A DNA stretch of 64,000 nt from DATEPR01 sp036491115 (GTDB lineage Bacteria; Actinomycetota; Actinomycetes; Mycobacteriales; Pseudonocardiaceae). Made by a program: the position numbers and the translations under genes. The DNA is taken from assembly GCA_036491115.1 (NCBI GenBank), contig DASXCQ010000045.1, forward strand, positions 1 through 64,000, given 5' to 3'. This document shows, one piece after another, positions 17,116 through 24,597 of this stretch. The notes under the pieces were generated by a model. That model saw nothing but the letters and a program-made list of their open reading frames with translations. It did not search any database and had not been told where the DNA came from. The number at the start of each line of letters is the position of its first letter. Positions within the stretch are counted from its first letter, which is position 1.

Positions 17116-18105
17116 TCACACGCGGCGGGTCGCCGCCGCACCGGCACCGATCGCGGCGCCCACCAGCAGGATCACGCCCGGTACGGTCAGGTCCGCGTAC
17201 GCGGTGGCCAGTGACGTCCAGTGGCCGTGCCCGATACCCAGCCACCGCGCGGCGGAACGGAACCCGGTCACGTTGGCCACCAGCGCGGCGGCCGTGAACG
17301 CCACCGCGACCGACGTGCACACCGCGCACCGCTCCACCACCGCCAGGGCGAGCAGCCCGATCGCGATGATCAGCAGCGCGCCGTAGCTGGGCTTGGGCGA
17401 GAGATAGGTGAGGAACTCCAGCACGGCGGCGCTCGCGATGGTCAGCACCAGTCCCAGGCCGGCCACCAGCCACCGCCTGCCGGTCAGTCGCCGGCCCGAG
17501 CGCAGCGACAGCGCGGCGCCGCCCGCGACCACCAGCCCGGCGACGAACGTGGCCACCGTGACGATCTGCAGCCGCCGGACCGCCTCCGGGCCCAGCGTCG
17601 TCACCGAGTCGCCGAGCAGGTGCAGGGACGCGAACTCGACGATCGGGAACAGCACCACGTAGAGGGCCAGCGTGGTGGTGGCGAACAGCAGGTGCCAGCC
17701 GGTCTGCGGGGTGAATCCGTCCCGGCGGGCCCGCCGGTGCAGCCACAGCGTGCTCAGCAGCGGACCGAACATGACGACGCAGAACCAGTACAGCGCCACC
17801 GACATCGGGTCGCCGAGCTCCGAGTTGCACGTGCCGAACTGTTGCAGCGGCGCGAACGCGATGCCGGAGATCTTCGGTGCCGAGCCGATCTCCGGATCCC
17901 ACACGTAGTTGACCGCGGAGTGCCCGGTCGACTGGTACACCAGCGGCGCGACCAGGATCAGCACGCCGAACACCAGCATCGGGAACCAGTAGCCGTACCG
18001 GTTGGTCAGCGGTGCCCTGGGCAGCGGGACGCGGGAGCGGCCGGCCATGCGGGTGCGGACGGCGGCGGGCAGGTGGAGGCGGGTGCCAACGCCACCATGG
18101 ATCAT
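17116..18105 (-). CDS. Integral membrane protein of unknown function
   Basis: A 329-residue protein with about seven or eight hydrophobic spans, starting MIHGGVGTRLHLP. The N-terminus is basic and cytoplasmic. A long extracytoplasmic loop after the first span holds QSTGHSAVNYVWDPEIGSAPKISG and a cysteine (GTCNSE). Blocks such as FGPLLSTLWLHRRARRDG and FPIVEFASLHLLGD look conserved, but I do not recognise a family. The ATG at the complement of 18103-18105 has GAGGTG 9 bases upstream; an overlapping GTG upstream lies inside that site. It ends 10 bases before the pucR start, so pucR may be cotranscribed with it. Confidence 0.8.
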   Translation of the reverse strand: MIHGGVGTRLHLPAAVRTRMAGRSRVPLPRAPLTNRYGYWFPMLVFGVLILVAPLVYQSTGHSAVNYVWDPEIGSAPKISGIAFAPLQQFGTCNSELGDPMSVALYWFCVVMFGPLLSTLWLHRRARRDGFTPQTGWHLLFATTTLALYVVLFPIVEFASLHLLGDSVTTLGPEAVRRLQIVTVATFVAGLVVAGGAALSLRSGRRLTGRRWLVAGLGLVLTIASAAVLEFLTYLSPKPSYGALLIIAIGLLALAVVERCAVCTSVAVAFTAAALVANVTGFRSAARWLGIGHGHWTSLATAYADLTVPGVILLVGAAIGAGAAATRRV

Positions 18106-18451
18106 GATCGCCCACACCTCACACGCTGTTCTGGTCGGCGGTCATGCGGTCGGGGCTGTTGGTGTGCCCGCGCCGTGCTCGCTCGGTACTGCCGCGGTAA
18201 CCATGAGTCTGCGGTGTCCGGCCGCTCACGCCAAGCGACGAAAGTCTTGTCGAACGAATCAGTAACCCGTCAGGTTCCGCCAATTCCCATCAGAATGCCA
18301 GGGTCCTCACAGGTTGGGCTGGTGTTCTGGGAACCACGGGGTGCCCGACACCTGGAGCGGTAACGCTGTGGATGCCTTGGCAGGGACCCAGGATGGCGAC
18401 GATTGTTCGACCCCCAAGGCGATCGTCACCGGTCGGGCATTCCGTCCAAAC
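18106..18451. other. Intergenic region, no gene seen
   Basis: This 346-base stretch lies between the SGNH hydrolase and the membrane protein genes, both on the minus strand. No frame has credible codon use or a ribosome binding site. It should hold the promoter of the membrane protein gene. It is less GC-rich around 18200-18300 than the flanking genes, as expected for a promoter region, but no clear -35/-10 pair stands out. Confidence 0.6.
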
Positions 18452-19303
18452 TCAGCGCAACGCCGCCGCGACCAGATTGGCCACCTCGGTCATACCGGCC
18501 GCATTCGGATGAACCGGGAAAGCGGGCGAGGTCGGCACGATGCCTTCGACCCATTTGCGGCTCTCCGGCTGGCACACATCGTGGCCCGTCGCGTTTCCCG
18601 GATTCACGAATATGTCGTTCGCCGCGGCCGCCTGCGCGCCCAGCATCGCGTTCAGCTCGTGCTCCACGCCGTCCAGGTAGGGCACGTCGCCGACCGAGAC
18701 CGGCACCACCGGCCAGCAGCCCAGCGACGGCGGCAGGATGCGCAGGTAGCCGACCACGACGACGCTGGCGTGCGGTGCGCGCTGCCGGATGCCGGCCAGC
18801 ACCTGCGCCACCTTCGGCGCCGCCGCGTCGATCCGGGCGGCGAGCTGGTCGGTGCCGCCGGCCGTGAAGTGGTCGCGGCAGGGGTGGCCCAGCGGGTTGG
18901 TCAGGCTGTCCTCGGCGCAGGTCTCCAGGATCGACGTGAAGCCGATGTCGTTGCCGCTGATCGTGACCGTGACCAGGTCGGTGTCCGGGGTGATGGCGTC
19001 GAACTGGGGCGGGTTGCTGCCCAGCGGGACGGACTGGGTGCCCGTCATGTCGGCCGTCTCGGCGCCGCCGCAGCTCACGTCGGTCAGTGGCACGCCGAGC
19101 CGGCGGGCCAGGTCGCCAGGGTAGTTGTGATCGGACCGGGCGCAACCGATCGGCTGGAGCGACTGGTCGGGGATCAGCGGGCCGGACGCGTAGGAGTCGC
19201 CCAGCGCGACGTAGTGCTGGAACGTCGCGGCGCTCGCCGGGGCGGTGAGCAGCGCGGTGGTGAGGGCCGCTGATGCTGCGGCGACGGCGACGATCCTGCG
19301 CAT
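18452..19303 (-). CDS. Secreted SGNH/GDSL-family hydrolase (lipase/esterase)
   Basis: A 283-residue exported esterase or lipase of the Streptomyces SCO7513/rimosus-lipase type. A signal peptide covers residues 1-25 (ends APASA). Block I is VALGDSYASG with the catalytic Ser in GDSY, block III is TISGNDIGFT, and block V is VHPNAAGM with the catalytic His. Cysteines at CARSD, DVSCGG, ETCAED, HPCRD, LGCWP and VCQPE probably form three disulfides. The usual Asp three residues before the His is not present (PAFPVH), so the enzyme may use a Ser-His dyad. The ATG start follows the FAD monooxygenase gene by about 107 bases on the same strand. Confidence 0.92.
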   Translation of the reverse strand: MRRIVAVAAASAALTTALLTAPASAATFQHYVALGDSYASGPLIPDQSLQPIGCARSDHNYPGDLARRLGVPLTDVSCGGAETADMTGTQSVPLGSNPPQFDAITPDTDLVTVTISGNDIGFTSILETCAEDSLTNPLGHPCRDHFTAGGTDQLAARIDAAAPKVAQVLAGIRQRAPHASVVVVGYLRILPPSLGCWPVVPVSVGDVPYLDGVEHELNAMLGAQAAAANDIFVNPGNATGHDVCQPESRKWVEGIVPTSPAFPVHPNAAGMTEVANLVAAALR

Positions 19304-19410
19304 GACGACCCCGCTACCGGTGAGTAGGAGCTTGTGCGGTGATCGTCGCCGCCGCCGATTCGGACGTCAAGGTCCGTTCGGGCGCTTGTCGCGGATCATC
19401 CCCGATCGGC

Positions 19411-20862
19411 TCATGCGGCCGCTGTGGCGTGTTCCAGTCCGAGCAGGCGGCGCAGGGCGGCGAGCAGGGCGGCGGCCGGGTCGGTGGGTTCGGTCGTCGC
19501 GCGCCAGGCGACCACGCCGTCCGGGCGGATCAGGCTCGCGCCGCCGTTCTCGATGCCGTAGGTGGTGGCGAGGCTGCCGGTGGGATCGGTCAGCCCGGCG
19601 CCGAGTCCGACGGCCCTGATCGGCAGGCCGAGCGTCGTCGCCACGCTCCGGGTCGCTTCATGCCAGACGCCGCCCTCGGTGGCGGTGAGCAGGGTCCAGC
19701 CGTCCCCGAACAGCTCCACTGTGGATACCTGGACGGCTCCGGAACGCAGCAGCGGCACATGCGGGGCACGGAAGCCGGGCCGGGCCGACGGGTGCAGGGG
19801 GTCCTCGGCGGGTGCCGGGTCGGCGTCGTCGATCAGCACGGCAGCGGACCGGCAGCGGAAGCCGAAGCCCAGGGCGAGTCGGGCCAGGGGAGTCGGGTCG
19901 CCGGTCAGGTCCAGCCAGGGCATGGTGTGTTCCTTCGCTGTGTGGAGGGCCGCCAGCACCACCTGTTCGGCAGACGGCGCGCGCTCGGCCTCGTAGCTGT
20001 CCAGCAATGCGGGCGCCGCCGTGCCGTCCAGCACGGCCGCCAGCTTCCAGGCGATGTCGAAGGCGTCGCCGATCGCCGTGTCCCCCGACGTGCCACCGTC
20101 CGGTGGCGCCGTTGCCGCCGCGTCGCCGGCCAGGAACACCCGCCCGGCGGCGAACCGGTCGGCGACGCTCGCGCCCACCTCCCACGCCTGGACGGCCTCC
20201 ACCTCGATGTCGGCGTCCGGATCGGCCAGCTGGATCAGGCCGGCCACCGTGTCGGTGGTGAAGTCGCGCATCGACTCGCCGCGTTCCGGGTGGTACTCGA
20301 AGCTCATCAGCCGCTTGTCCTGGGTGTCCCTGCGGACGTAGACGACCTCGATGGTGTTGCGCAGGCTGCCCCTGCCGTGCCGGCGGATGCCCAGCGACGC
20401 GCGGATCCGGCTGCGGTGGCCGTCGGCCGCGACGACGTAGTCGGACCGGACCGTGGTGATCCTGCCGTTCCAGTGGCTGAGCAGCCGGACCGTGACACCG
20501 GCCGCGTCCTGGGCCAGGCCGACGACCTCGGCGCCGAACCGGATCTCGGCGCCGTCCTGCTGGGCCCGCCGGAGCAGGATCGGCTCGACCTGGTCCTGGC
20601 TCGCCGTGCCGAACAGTGCCGGTGTCACCGCGCGGGCGTCGTCGTTGCCGTCCCCGGCGGCAGTGATCTGGTCGGCCACGCCCGCGTACCCGAGCAGTTC
20701 CATGGTGCGCCGGGACTGGCCGGTGGCCCTGGGGTGCGTCGACGGGCTCTGGTGCCGTTCCACCAGCAGCACGTCCACCCCGCGCCGGGCCAGGAACATC
20801 GCTGCCGCGCAGCCGGCCAGGCCCGCCCCGACCACCAGCACCCCAGTTCGTTCGTCCGCCAT
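19411..20862 (-). CDS. FAD-dependent aromatic monooxygenase (group A)
   Basis: A 483-residue flavoprotein hydroxylase. The N-terminal Rossmann motif VLVVGAGLAGCAAA binds FAD, ATGQSRRTMELL is the family Arg region, DYVVAADGHRSRIR is the DG motif, and RVFLAGDAAATAPPDGG is the GD motif. The GD motif normally reads GDAAH; here the His is Ala, and the following segment GTSGDTAIGDAFDIAWKL keeps the typical pattern otherwise. The C-terminal 130 residues resemble the thioredoxin-like tail of polyketide and rifampicin hydroxylases. The ATG start has GGGGAGAG 8 bases upstream. It has a strong promoter overlapped by an inverted repeat, suggesting induction by its substrate. The substrate is unknown. Confidence 0.9.
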   Translation of the reverse strand: MADERTGVLVVGAGLAGCAAAMFLARRGVDVLLVERHQSPSTHPRATGQSRRTMELLGYAGVADQITAAGDGNDDARAVTPALFGTASQDQVEPILLRRAQQDGAEIRFGAEVVGLAQDAAGVTVRLLSHWNGRITTVRSDYVVAADGHRSRIRASLGIRRHGRGSLRNTIEVVYVRRDTQDKRLMSFEYHPERGESMRDFTTDTVAGLIQLADPDADIEVEAVQAWEVGASVADRFAAGRVFLAGDAAATAPPDGGTSGDTAIGDAFDIAWKLAAVLDGTAAPALLDSYEAERAPSAEQVVLAALHTAKEHTMPWLDLTGDPTPLARLALGFGFRCRSAAVLIDDADPAPAEDPLHPSARPGFRAPHVPLLRSGAVQVSTVELFGDGWTLLTATEGGVWHEATRSVATTLGLPIRAVGLGAGLTDPTGSLATTYGIENGGASLIRPDGVVAWRATTEPTDPAAALLAALRRLLGLEHATAAA

Positions 20863-20896
20863 GAATCTCACTCTCCCCGTACTCCCGTTTAGCGAG

Positions 20897-20927
20897 TATC
20901 TTATGGAGAGAGATATTTGGCAGTCAA
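20897..20927 (-). promoter_or_regulatory. Promoter with overlapping palindrome for the FAD monooxygenase
   Basis: On the minus strand there is TTGACT (complement of 20922-20927), 18 bases, then TAAGAT (complement of 20898-20903), a close match to the housekeeping promoter. An inverted repeat TATCT-N9-AGATA (20897-20915) covers the -10 element and part of the spacer. That layout fits a repressor that blocks RNA polymerase. The promoter lies in the 70-base gap after the upstream 169-residue gene. Confidence 0.65.
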
Positions 20928-20932
20928 GGGGG

Positions 20933-21442
20933 TCAGTGGCCGAGCGCCTCCGAGATCCAGTCCGGCACCGGCAGTTCCCGCTCCCGGCAGGTGGTGGCCA
21001 GCCGGATGGTCCAGCGCAGCGCCTGGATCACCACGGTCGCCATCTCCTCCGGCGCGGCACTGGACAAGGCGATCTCCACCTGCTCCGCTGCCGCGTCCTC
21101 GTCGCCGTGCACCTCGGCCAGCAGTGTGCGCACCGCGGTCCGCACCGGCGGGTCGGCCTCGTCGATCGGCACCTCCTGGCCGTCCTCGTCGAAGACCTGC
21201 ATCCGCACCGGGGTGGCGCCGCCCTCGCTCAGCTCGGCCACCATCCGGCTGCACTCGGAGAACAGCAGCAGCACCAACTCCCGCACGTCCGTGTGCTCGT
21301 CGGACGAGTCCTGCACGAAGTTGATCAGCCGTTCGACGGCGTCCCCGTCGTCCCCCTCGCTGGCGGCGGCCAGCGCCTGACTGGCGGCGCTGATGATCCG
21401 CTGCCGCCGATCCGGGTCCTCCGCCGATGCCACGTCGCCCAT
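20933..21442 (-). CDS. Hypothetical acidic helical protein
   Basis: A 169-residue acidic, mostly helical protein starting MGDVASAEDPDRRQRIISAASQAL, with AGGGA 4-5 bases upstream of its ATG. The middle contains MQVFDEDGQEVPIDEADPPVRTAVRTLLAEVHGD, and the end ATTCRERELPVPDWISEALGH. No known motif is recognised. It resembles small conserved actinobacterial proteins of unknown role by composition only. It lies upstream of the monooxygenase on the same strand, but that gene has its own promoter. It is divergent from the class II aldolase gene. Confidence 0.7.
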   Translation of the reverse strand: MGDVASAEDPDRRQRIISAASQALAAASEGDDGDAVERLINFVQDSSDEHTDVRELVLLLFSECSRMVAELSEGGATPVRMQVFDEDGQEVPIDEADPPVRTAVRTLLAEVHGDEDAAAEQVEIALSSAAPEEMATVVIQALRWTIRLATTCRERELPVPDWISEALGH

Positions 21443-21501
21443 CTTTCCCTAAGCGGCCGACCGGTGCGTCGGGCCGACAAGATCCTGGCGCGTCCACCCG
21501 C

Positions 21502-21530
21502 TTGACCACCACCGGGCCCACCGGTTACCC
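21502..21530 (+). promoter_or_regulatory. Likely leaderless promoter of the class II aldolase gene
   Basis: TTGACC (21502-21507), 17 bases, and TTACCC (21525-21530) are followed by exactly 7 bases and the ATG at 21538. No Shine-Dalgarno sequence precedes the ATG. This spacing places the transcription start at or next to the ATG, as in leaderless actinobacterial mRNAs. Confidence 0.55.
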
Positions 21531-21537
21531 ACTCCCC

Positions 21538-22212
21538 ATGGCACAACCGCTGCTCACCGACCTGCGGGCCGCCGTCTGCGAGCTGGGCAGGCGCATGATC
21601 GCCGACCGGCTCGTGGTCGGCACGTCCGGCAACATCTCCGCCAGAGCGGGCGACCTCATCGCTGTCACACCCACCGGCGTGCCCTACGCCGAACTGGTGC
21701 CCGAGTCGATCGCCGTGCTGGACCTGACCGGCCGGCAGGTCGCCGGTGATCTCCCGCCCACCTCCGAGGTGCCGCTGCATCTCGCGCTGTACCGGCGCGA
21801 CGCGGGCCGCCCGATCCGGGCCGTGGTGCACACCCACGCGCCGCACGCCACCGCGGTGTCCACGCTGGTGGACGAGGTGCCGCCGATCCACTACGCGCTC
21901 GGCCTGTTCGGCGGTGCGGTGCGGGTGGCCGGGTACGCCCGGTTCGGCAGTCCGGAACTGGCCGCCGCCACGCTGGCCGCGCTCGGCGAGCGCACCGGTT
22001 GCCTGCTGGGCAACCACGGCGCCGTCACCGTCGGCGGTGATCTGGCCGCGGCCTACGAGCGGGCGCTGCAACTGGAGTGGCTGTGCCAGGTGTGGCTGGC
22101 CGCGCGCTCGGTCGGCGTGCCGCGACTGCTACCGGCGGCGGAGATCGCCGGGGTGACCGAACGGATGCGCGGTTACGGTGCGGCCGCGCGGGAAGACGGC
22201 CTACAGCGGTAG
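21538..22212 (+). CDS. Class II aldolase/adducin family protein
   Basis: A 224-residue zinc-dependent aldolase or epimerase-like enzyme of the fuculose-phosphate aldolase fold. Key parts are GTSGNISARAGDLIAVTPTGVPYAEL (substrate phosphate/Zn region, about 26-50), the zinc-binding VHTHAPHATA (near residue 100) and LLGNHGAVTVGGDLAAAY with a further His (near 160). The family Glu of the SEVPLHLALY segment is present. It acts on a small phosphorylated sugar or hydroxy acid that cannot be named. The last 12 bases overlap the 3' end of the convergent TetR gene. Confidence 0.9.
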   Translation: MAQPLLTDLRAAVCELGRRMIADRLVVGTSGNISARAGDLIAVTPTGVPYAELVPESIAVLDLTGRQVAGDLPPTSEVPLHLALYRRDAGRPIRAVVHTHAPHATAVSTLVDEVPPIHYALGLFGGAVRVAGYARFGSPELAAATLAALGERTGCLLGNHGAVTVGGDLAAAYERALQLEWLCQVWLAARSVGVPRLLPAAEIAGVTERMRGYGAAAREDGLQR

Positions 22213-22806
22213 GCCGGCCTCCAGCAGGCCGAGCGCCTCGTCCAGCAGGTCGCTGACCTCGCACGACCGCTGCGCCGCCACACCGAGGGTGGCCAGGGCG
22301 ACGCCCACCATCGCACCGGCGAACACCCGTACCCGCAGGTCGTTCTCGTCCCGGCCCAGCCGCTCGGCCACCAGGCCGGCCAGCAGCCGCAACGACCGGG
22401 AGTACTCGTCGAGGACCGCGACCCGAAGCTCGGGCACCGCCTCGATCAGCTCGTGCCGCTCACGGTCGCGCTGCCGTGCCTCCTCCGGCATGTCCGCGAA
22501 CACCGTCTTGAGCGCGGCCCGGACCGCCTGGATCGGGCTGAGCTCCAGCGGTTGGTCGCGCAGCGCGTCGGCGAGCATGCCGTCGAAGTCGTCGCCGATC
22601 ACGACGTCTTCCTTGGTGGGGAAGTAGCGGAAGAACGTGCTGGGGGACACCTCGGCCGCGTCGGCGATCTGGTCGACGGTGGTCTCGGCGTAGCCCTGGT
22701 CCCGGAACAGGCGCATGGCGTGCTCGCGGATGGCGGCCCGTGTCTTCGCCTTCTTCCGCTCGCGCAGCCCGAGCACGGGTGACGGGCCGTCAGGCACTGA
22801 CCTCAC
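22201..22806 (-). CDS. TetR-family transcriptional regulator (MftR-like)
   Basis: A 201-residue repressor. The DNA-binding domain (about residues 17-65) reads REHAMRLFRDQGYAETTVDQIADAAEVSPSTFFRYFPTKEDVV, a textbook TetR helix-turn-helix. The rest is a helical ligand domain with the EARQRDRERHELIEAVPELR pattern of the MftR/TetR_C group. The GTG start lies 17 bases inside the end of the upstream TetR gene, so the two are probably cotranscribed and coupled. Start choice is uncertain (GTG at the complement of 22795-22797 is possible) because no good ribosome binding site is seen. Target unknown. Confidence 0.9.
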   Translation of the reverse strand: MRSVPDGPSPVLGLRERKKAKTRAAIREHAMRLFRDQGYAETTVDQIADAAEVSPSTFFRYFPTKEDVVIGDDFDGMLADALRDQPLELSPIQAVRAALKTVFADMPEEARQRDRERHELIEAVPELRVAVLDEYSRSLRLLAGLVAERLGRDENDLRVRVFAGAMVGVALATLGVAAQRSCEVSDLLDEALGLLEAGLPL

Positions 22807-23458
22807 GTTCCGACTCCTCAGCGATGACCCCCGTGTCGACCCCTGTACTCATCGTGGCAGATGGGTTGGCCGAATCGACGAGGCTACCAGGGCTGACCAG
22901 GGCCGCTCTCGCCATGCGGAACAGGAGTTCCGCCATCTCATCGCGGCCCAGGTGGGTGCTGTGCGGAGTGGAGTTGATCAGGCCGAACACGGCGTGGGCG
23001 GCGGCACGGGCGCCCGGCTCCTCGGTGCCGGGCACCGCCGAGGTGATCGTCTGGACCCATGTCTCGACGTAGCGCCGCTGCATCGCGCGGACCCTGCGGC
23101 GGTCCGGCTCGCCGAGGTTGGCCAGGCTGCGTTCCTGCACGGTGATCAGCGCCGGGTTGTCCAGCGCGAAGGCGACGTGGAAGCGGATCAGGCCGTCCAG
23201 CGCCAGGGCCGGCTCCGGGATGGCCTCGACCGTGCGCAGGCCGCCGGCCAGCAGGTAGTCGCTGATCGACGTGAGCATCTCGCCGAGCATCGCGTCCTTG
23301 CTGCGGAAGTGCCGGTACAGCGCGGGACCCGAGATGCCGACGGCGGAACCGATGTCGTCGATGCCGACGCCGTGGAAACCGCTCCGGGCGAACAGTTCCG
23401 CCGCAGCGGCCAGGATCTGGTCGCGGCGGGTCGGCTTCGGCTCAGCGGCAGGGGACAC
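22790..23458 (-). CDS. TetR-family regulator, probable local regulator of acyl-CoA carboxylase operon
   Basis: A 222-residue TetR protein. Residues 10-57 form the helix-turn-helix (DQILAAAAELFARSGFHGVGIDDIGSAVGISGPALYRHF). The ligand domain contains MQRRYVETWV and HAVFGLINSTPHST, typical of TetR proteins next to acyl-CoA dehydrogenase and carboxylase genes, a group that includes the mycobacterial branched-chain regulator BkaR. The GTG start lacks a Shine-Dalgarno site; a TAACCT hexamer ends 7 bases upstream, so the message may be leaderless. A 15-base element over that hexamer also occurs upstream of accD1. The last 17 bases overlap the following TetR gene. Confidence 0.9.
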   Translation of the reverse strand: MSPAAEPKPTRRDQILAAAAELFARSGFHGVGIDDIGSAVGISGPALYRHFRSKDAMLGEMLTSISDYLLAGGLRTVEAIPEPALALDGLIRFHVAFALDNPALITVQERSLANLGEPDRRRVRAMQRRYVETWVQTITSAVPGTEEPGARAAAHAVFGLINSTPHSTHLGRDEMAELLFRMARAALVSPGSLVDSANPSATMSTGVDTGVIAEESEREVSA

Positions 23459-23466
23459 GGACTCAG

Positions 23467-23481
23467 GTTAGCGCAGGTTAA
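23467..23481 (-). promoter_or_regulatory. Putative TetR operator at its own promoter
   Basis: On the minus strand this reads TTAACCTGCGCTAAC, matching TTAAC-N5-CTAAC. The same pattern occurs at 24550-24564. It covers the likely -10 element TAACCT of the 222-residue TetR gene, so binding would repress it. Only two copies in the window are known to me, so the assignment is inference. Confidence 0.5.
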
Positions 23482-23680
23482 CCGCCTGCCTCGGCCGTGT
23501 TCCCCGGATCGTCGGCGAAGTGGCCGGACGGCGACGGATCAGGGACGCCGCCCGGACGATCGGGTGCACCGACGGGGTATTTGCCCGACAGTCGGTTAAC
23601 TATTGACGATATTCTTCTGCATCTGGTCAGACCTTGGTATTCATGAACGGACCTGTTGGGGCTTGGCCCAAGGAGGCGCC

Positions 23681-24481
23681 ATGCGTCTGGCTCGAAGTCT
23701 TGCCGGCGCGACGGTTCTGGCCGTCGCGGCGGTGCTCTCCGTGGTGGTACCGGCATCCGCTGCCGGAACCAACTACGTGGCACTGGGTGATTCCTACGCA
23801 TCCGGTGTCGGCACCGACGACTACATCAGTGACGGCACGAGTTGTGACCGCAGCCCCGAGGGCTACCCCGGACTCTGGGCGGCGGCACACGGCACGGCGT
23901 CGTTCGACCTGGCGGCCTGCTCCGGCGCCACGACGAGCAGCCTGCTCTCCGGCCAACTCGGTGGCCTGAGCGCGTCGACCACGCTGGTCACGATCACCAT
24001 CGGCGGCAACGACGCCGGCTTCACGACGGTGTTCGAGGACTGCATCCTGGACAGCGACTCCGGGTGCGTCAGTGAGATCAACAGCGCGGAGAACTTCGTC
24101 CGCACCACCCTGCCCGCGCGACTGGACAGCGTGTACACCACGGTCCGCTCGCACGCGCCCGACGCCACGGTGATCGTGACCGGCTACCCGCGCTTCTACC
24201 AGGTGCCCGGCTCGTGCGTCGTCGGCCTGTCCAACACCAAGCGGACCGCCATCAACGGCGGCTCCGACCTGATCGACTCGACCATCTCCGGCGAGGTCGC
24301 CAAGCTCGCCGGCTTCCACTACGTCGACGTGCGCGACGCCTTCGGTGCGCACGAGATCTGCTCGTCGGGTACGTCGTGGCTGCACAGCGTCGACTTCACC
24401 CACATCACCGACTCCTACCACCCGACCCCGGCCGGCTACTCCGGCGGCTTCCTGCCCGCGGTGGACGGCGTCACCGGCTGA
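23681..24481 (+). CDS. Secreted SGNH/GDSL-family hydrolase (second copy)
   Basis: A 266-residue exported esterase or lipase. Signal peptide residues 1-28 end at PASAAG. Blocks are VALGDSYASGVG (Ser), LVTITIGGNDAGFT and the C-terminal DSYHPTPAGYSGG with the His. Unlike the first SGNH enzyme in this window it keeps an Asp three residues before the His, giving a full Ser-Asp-His triad. Cysteines in SCDRS, LAACSG, EDCILD, SGCVSE, GSCVVG and EICSSG suggest three disulfides. AGGAGG lies 4 bases before the ATG. A perfect hairpin follows the stop. It sits between the TetR gene and accD1 but is transcribed separately. Confidence 0.93.
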   Translation: MRLARSLAGATVLAVAAVLSVVVPASAAGTNYVALGDSYASGVGTDDYISDGTSCDRSPEGYPGLWAAAHGTASFDLAACSGATTSSLLSGQLGGLSASTTLVTITIGGNDAGFTTVFEDCILDSDSGCVSEINSAENFVRTTLPARLDSVYTTVRSHAPDATVIVTGYPRFYQVPGSCVVGLSNTKRTAINGGSDLIDSTISGEVAKLAGFHYVDVRDAFGAHEICSSGTSWLHSVDFTHITDSYHPTPAGYSGGFLPAVDGVTG

Positions 24482-24511
24482 ACCTCTCCCCGCGTGCGTA
24501 GTGCTCGTCAC

Positions 24512-24542
24512 GTGCCCCGGCGTCCACGAGACGCCGGGGCAC
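24512..24542 (+). terminator. Intrinsic terminator-like hairpin
   Basis: GTGCCCCGGCGTC (24512-24524) pairs perfectly over 13 bases with GACGCCGGGGCAC (24530-24542) around a 5-base loop, 30 bases after the SGNH hydrolase stop and before the accD1 promoter. It insulates the carboxylase operon from upstream readthrough. Confidence 0.75.
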
Positions 24543-24549
24543 CGGCGTG

Positions 24550-24566
24550 TTAACGTTCACTAACGT
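24550..24566 (+). promoter_or_regulatory. Putative TetR operator and promoter of the accD1 operon
   Basis: TTAACGTTCACTAAC (24550-24564) matches the TTAAC-N5-CTAAC element at the nearby TetR promoter. Within it, ACGTT-N4-AACGT (24553-24566) is a perfect inverted repeat. A -10-like TAACGT (24561-24566) lies in the second half. The accD1 ATG is 32 bases downstream. Confidence 0.55.
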
Positions 24567-24597
24567 GGAGTCGAGGCCGGAGTCGAGGCGAGGGAAC

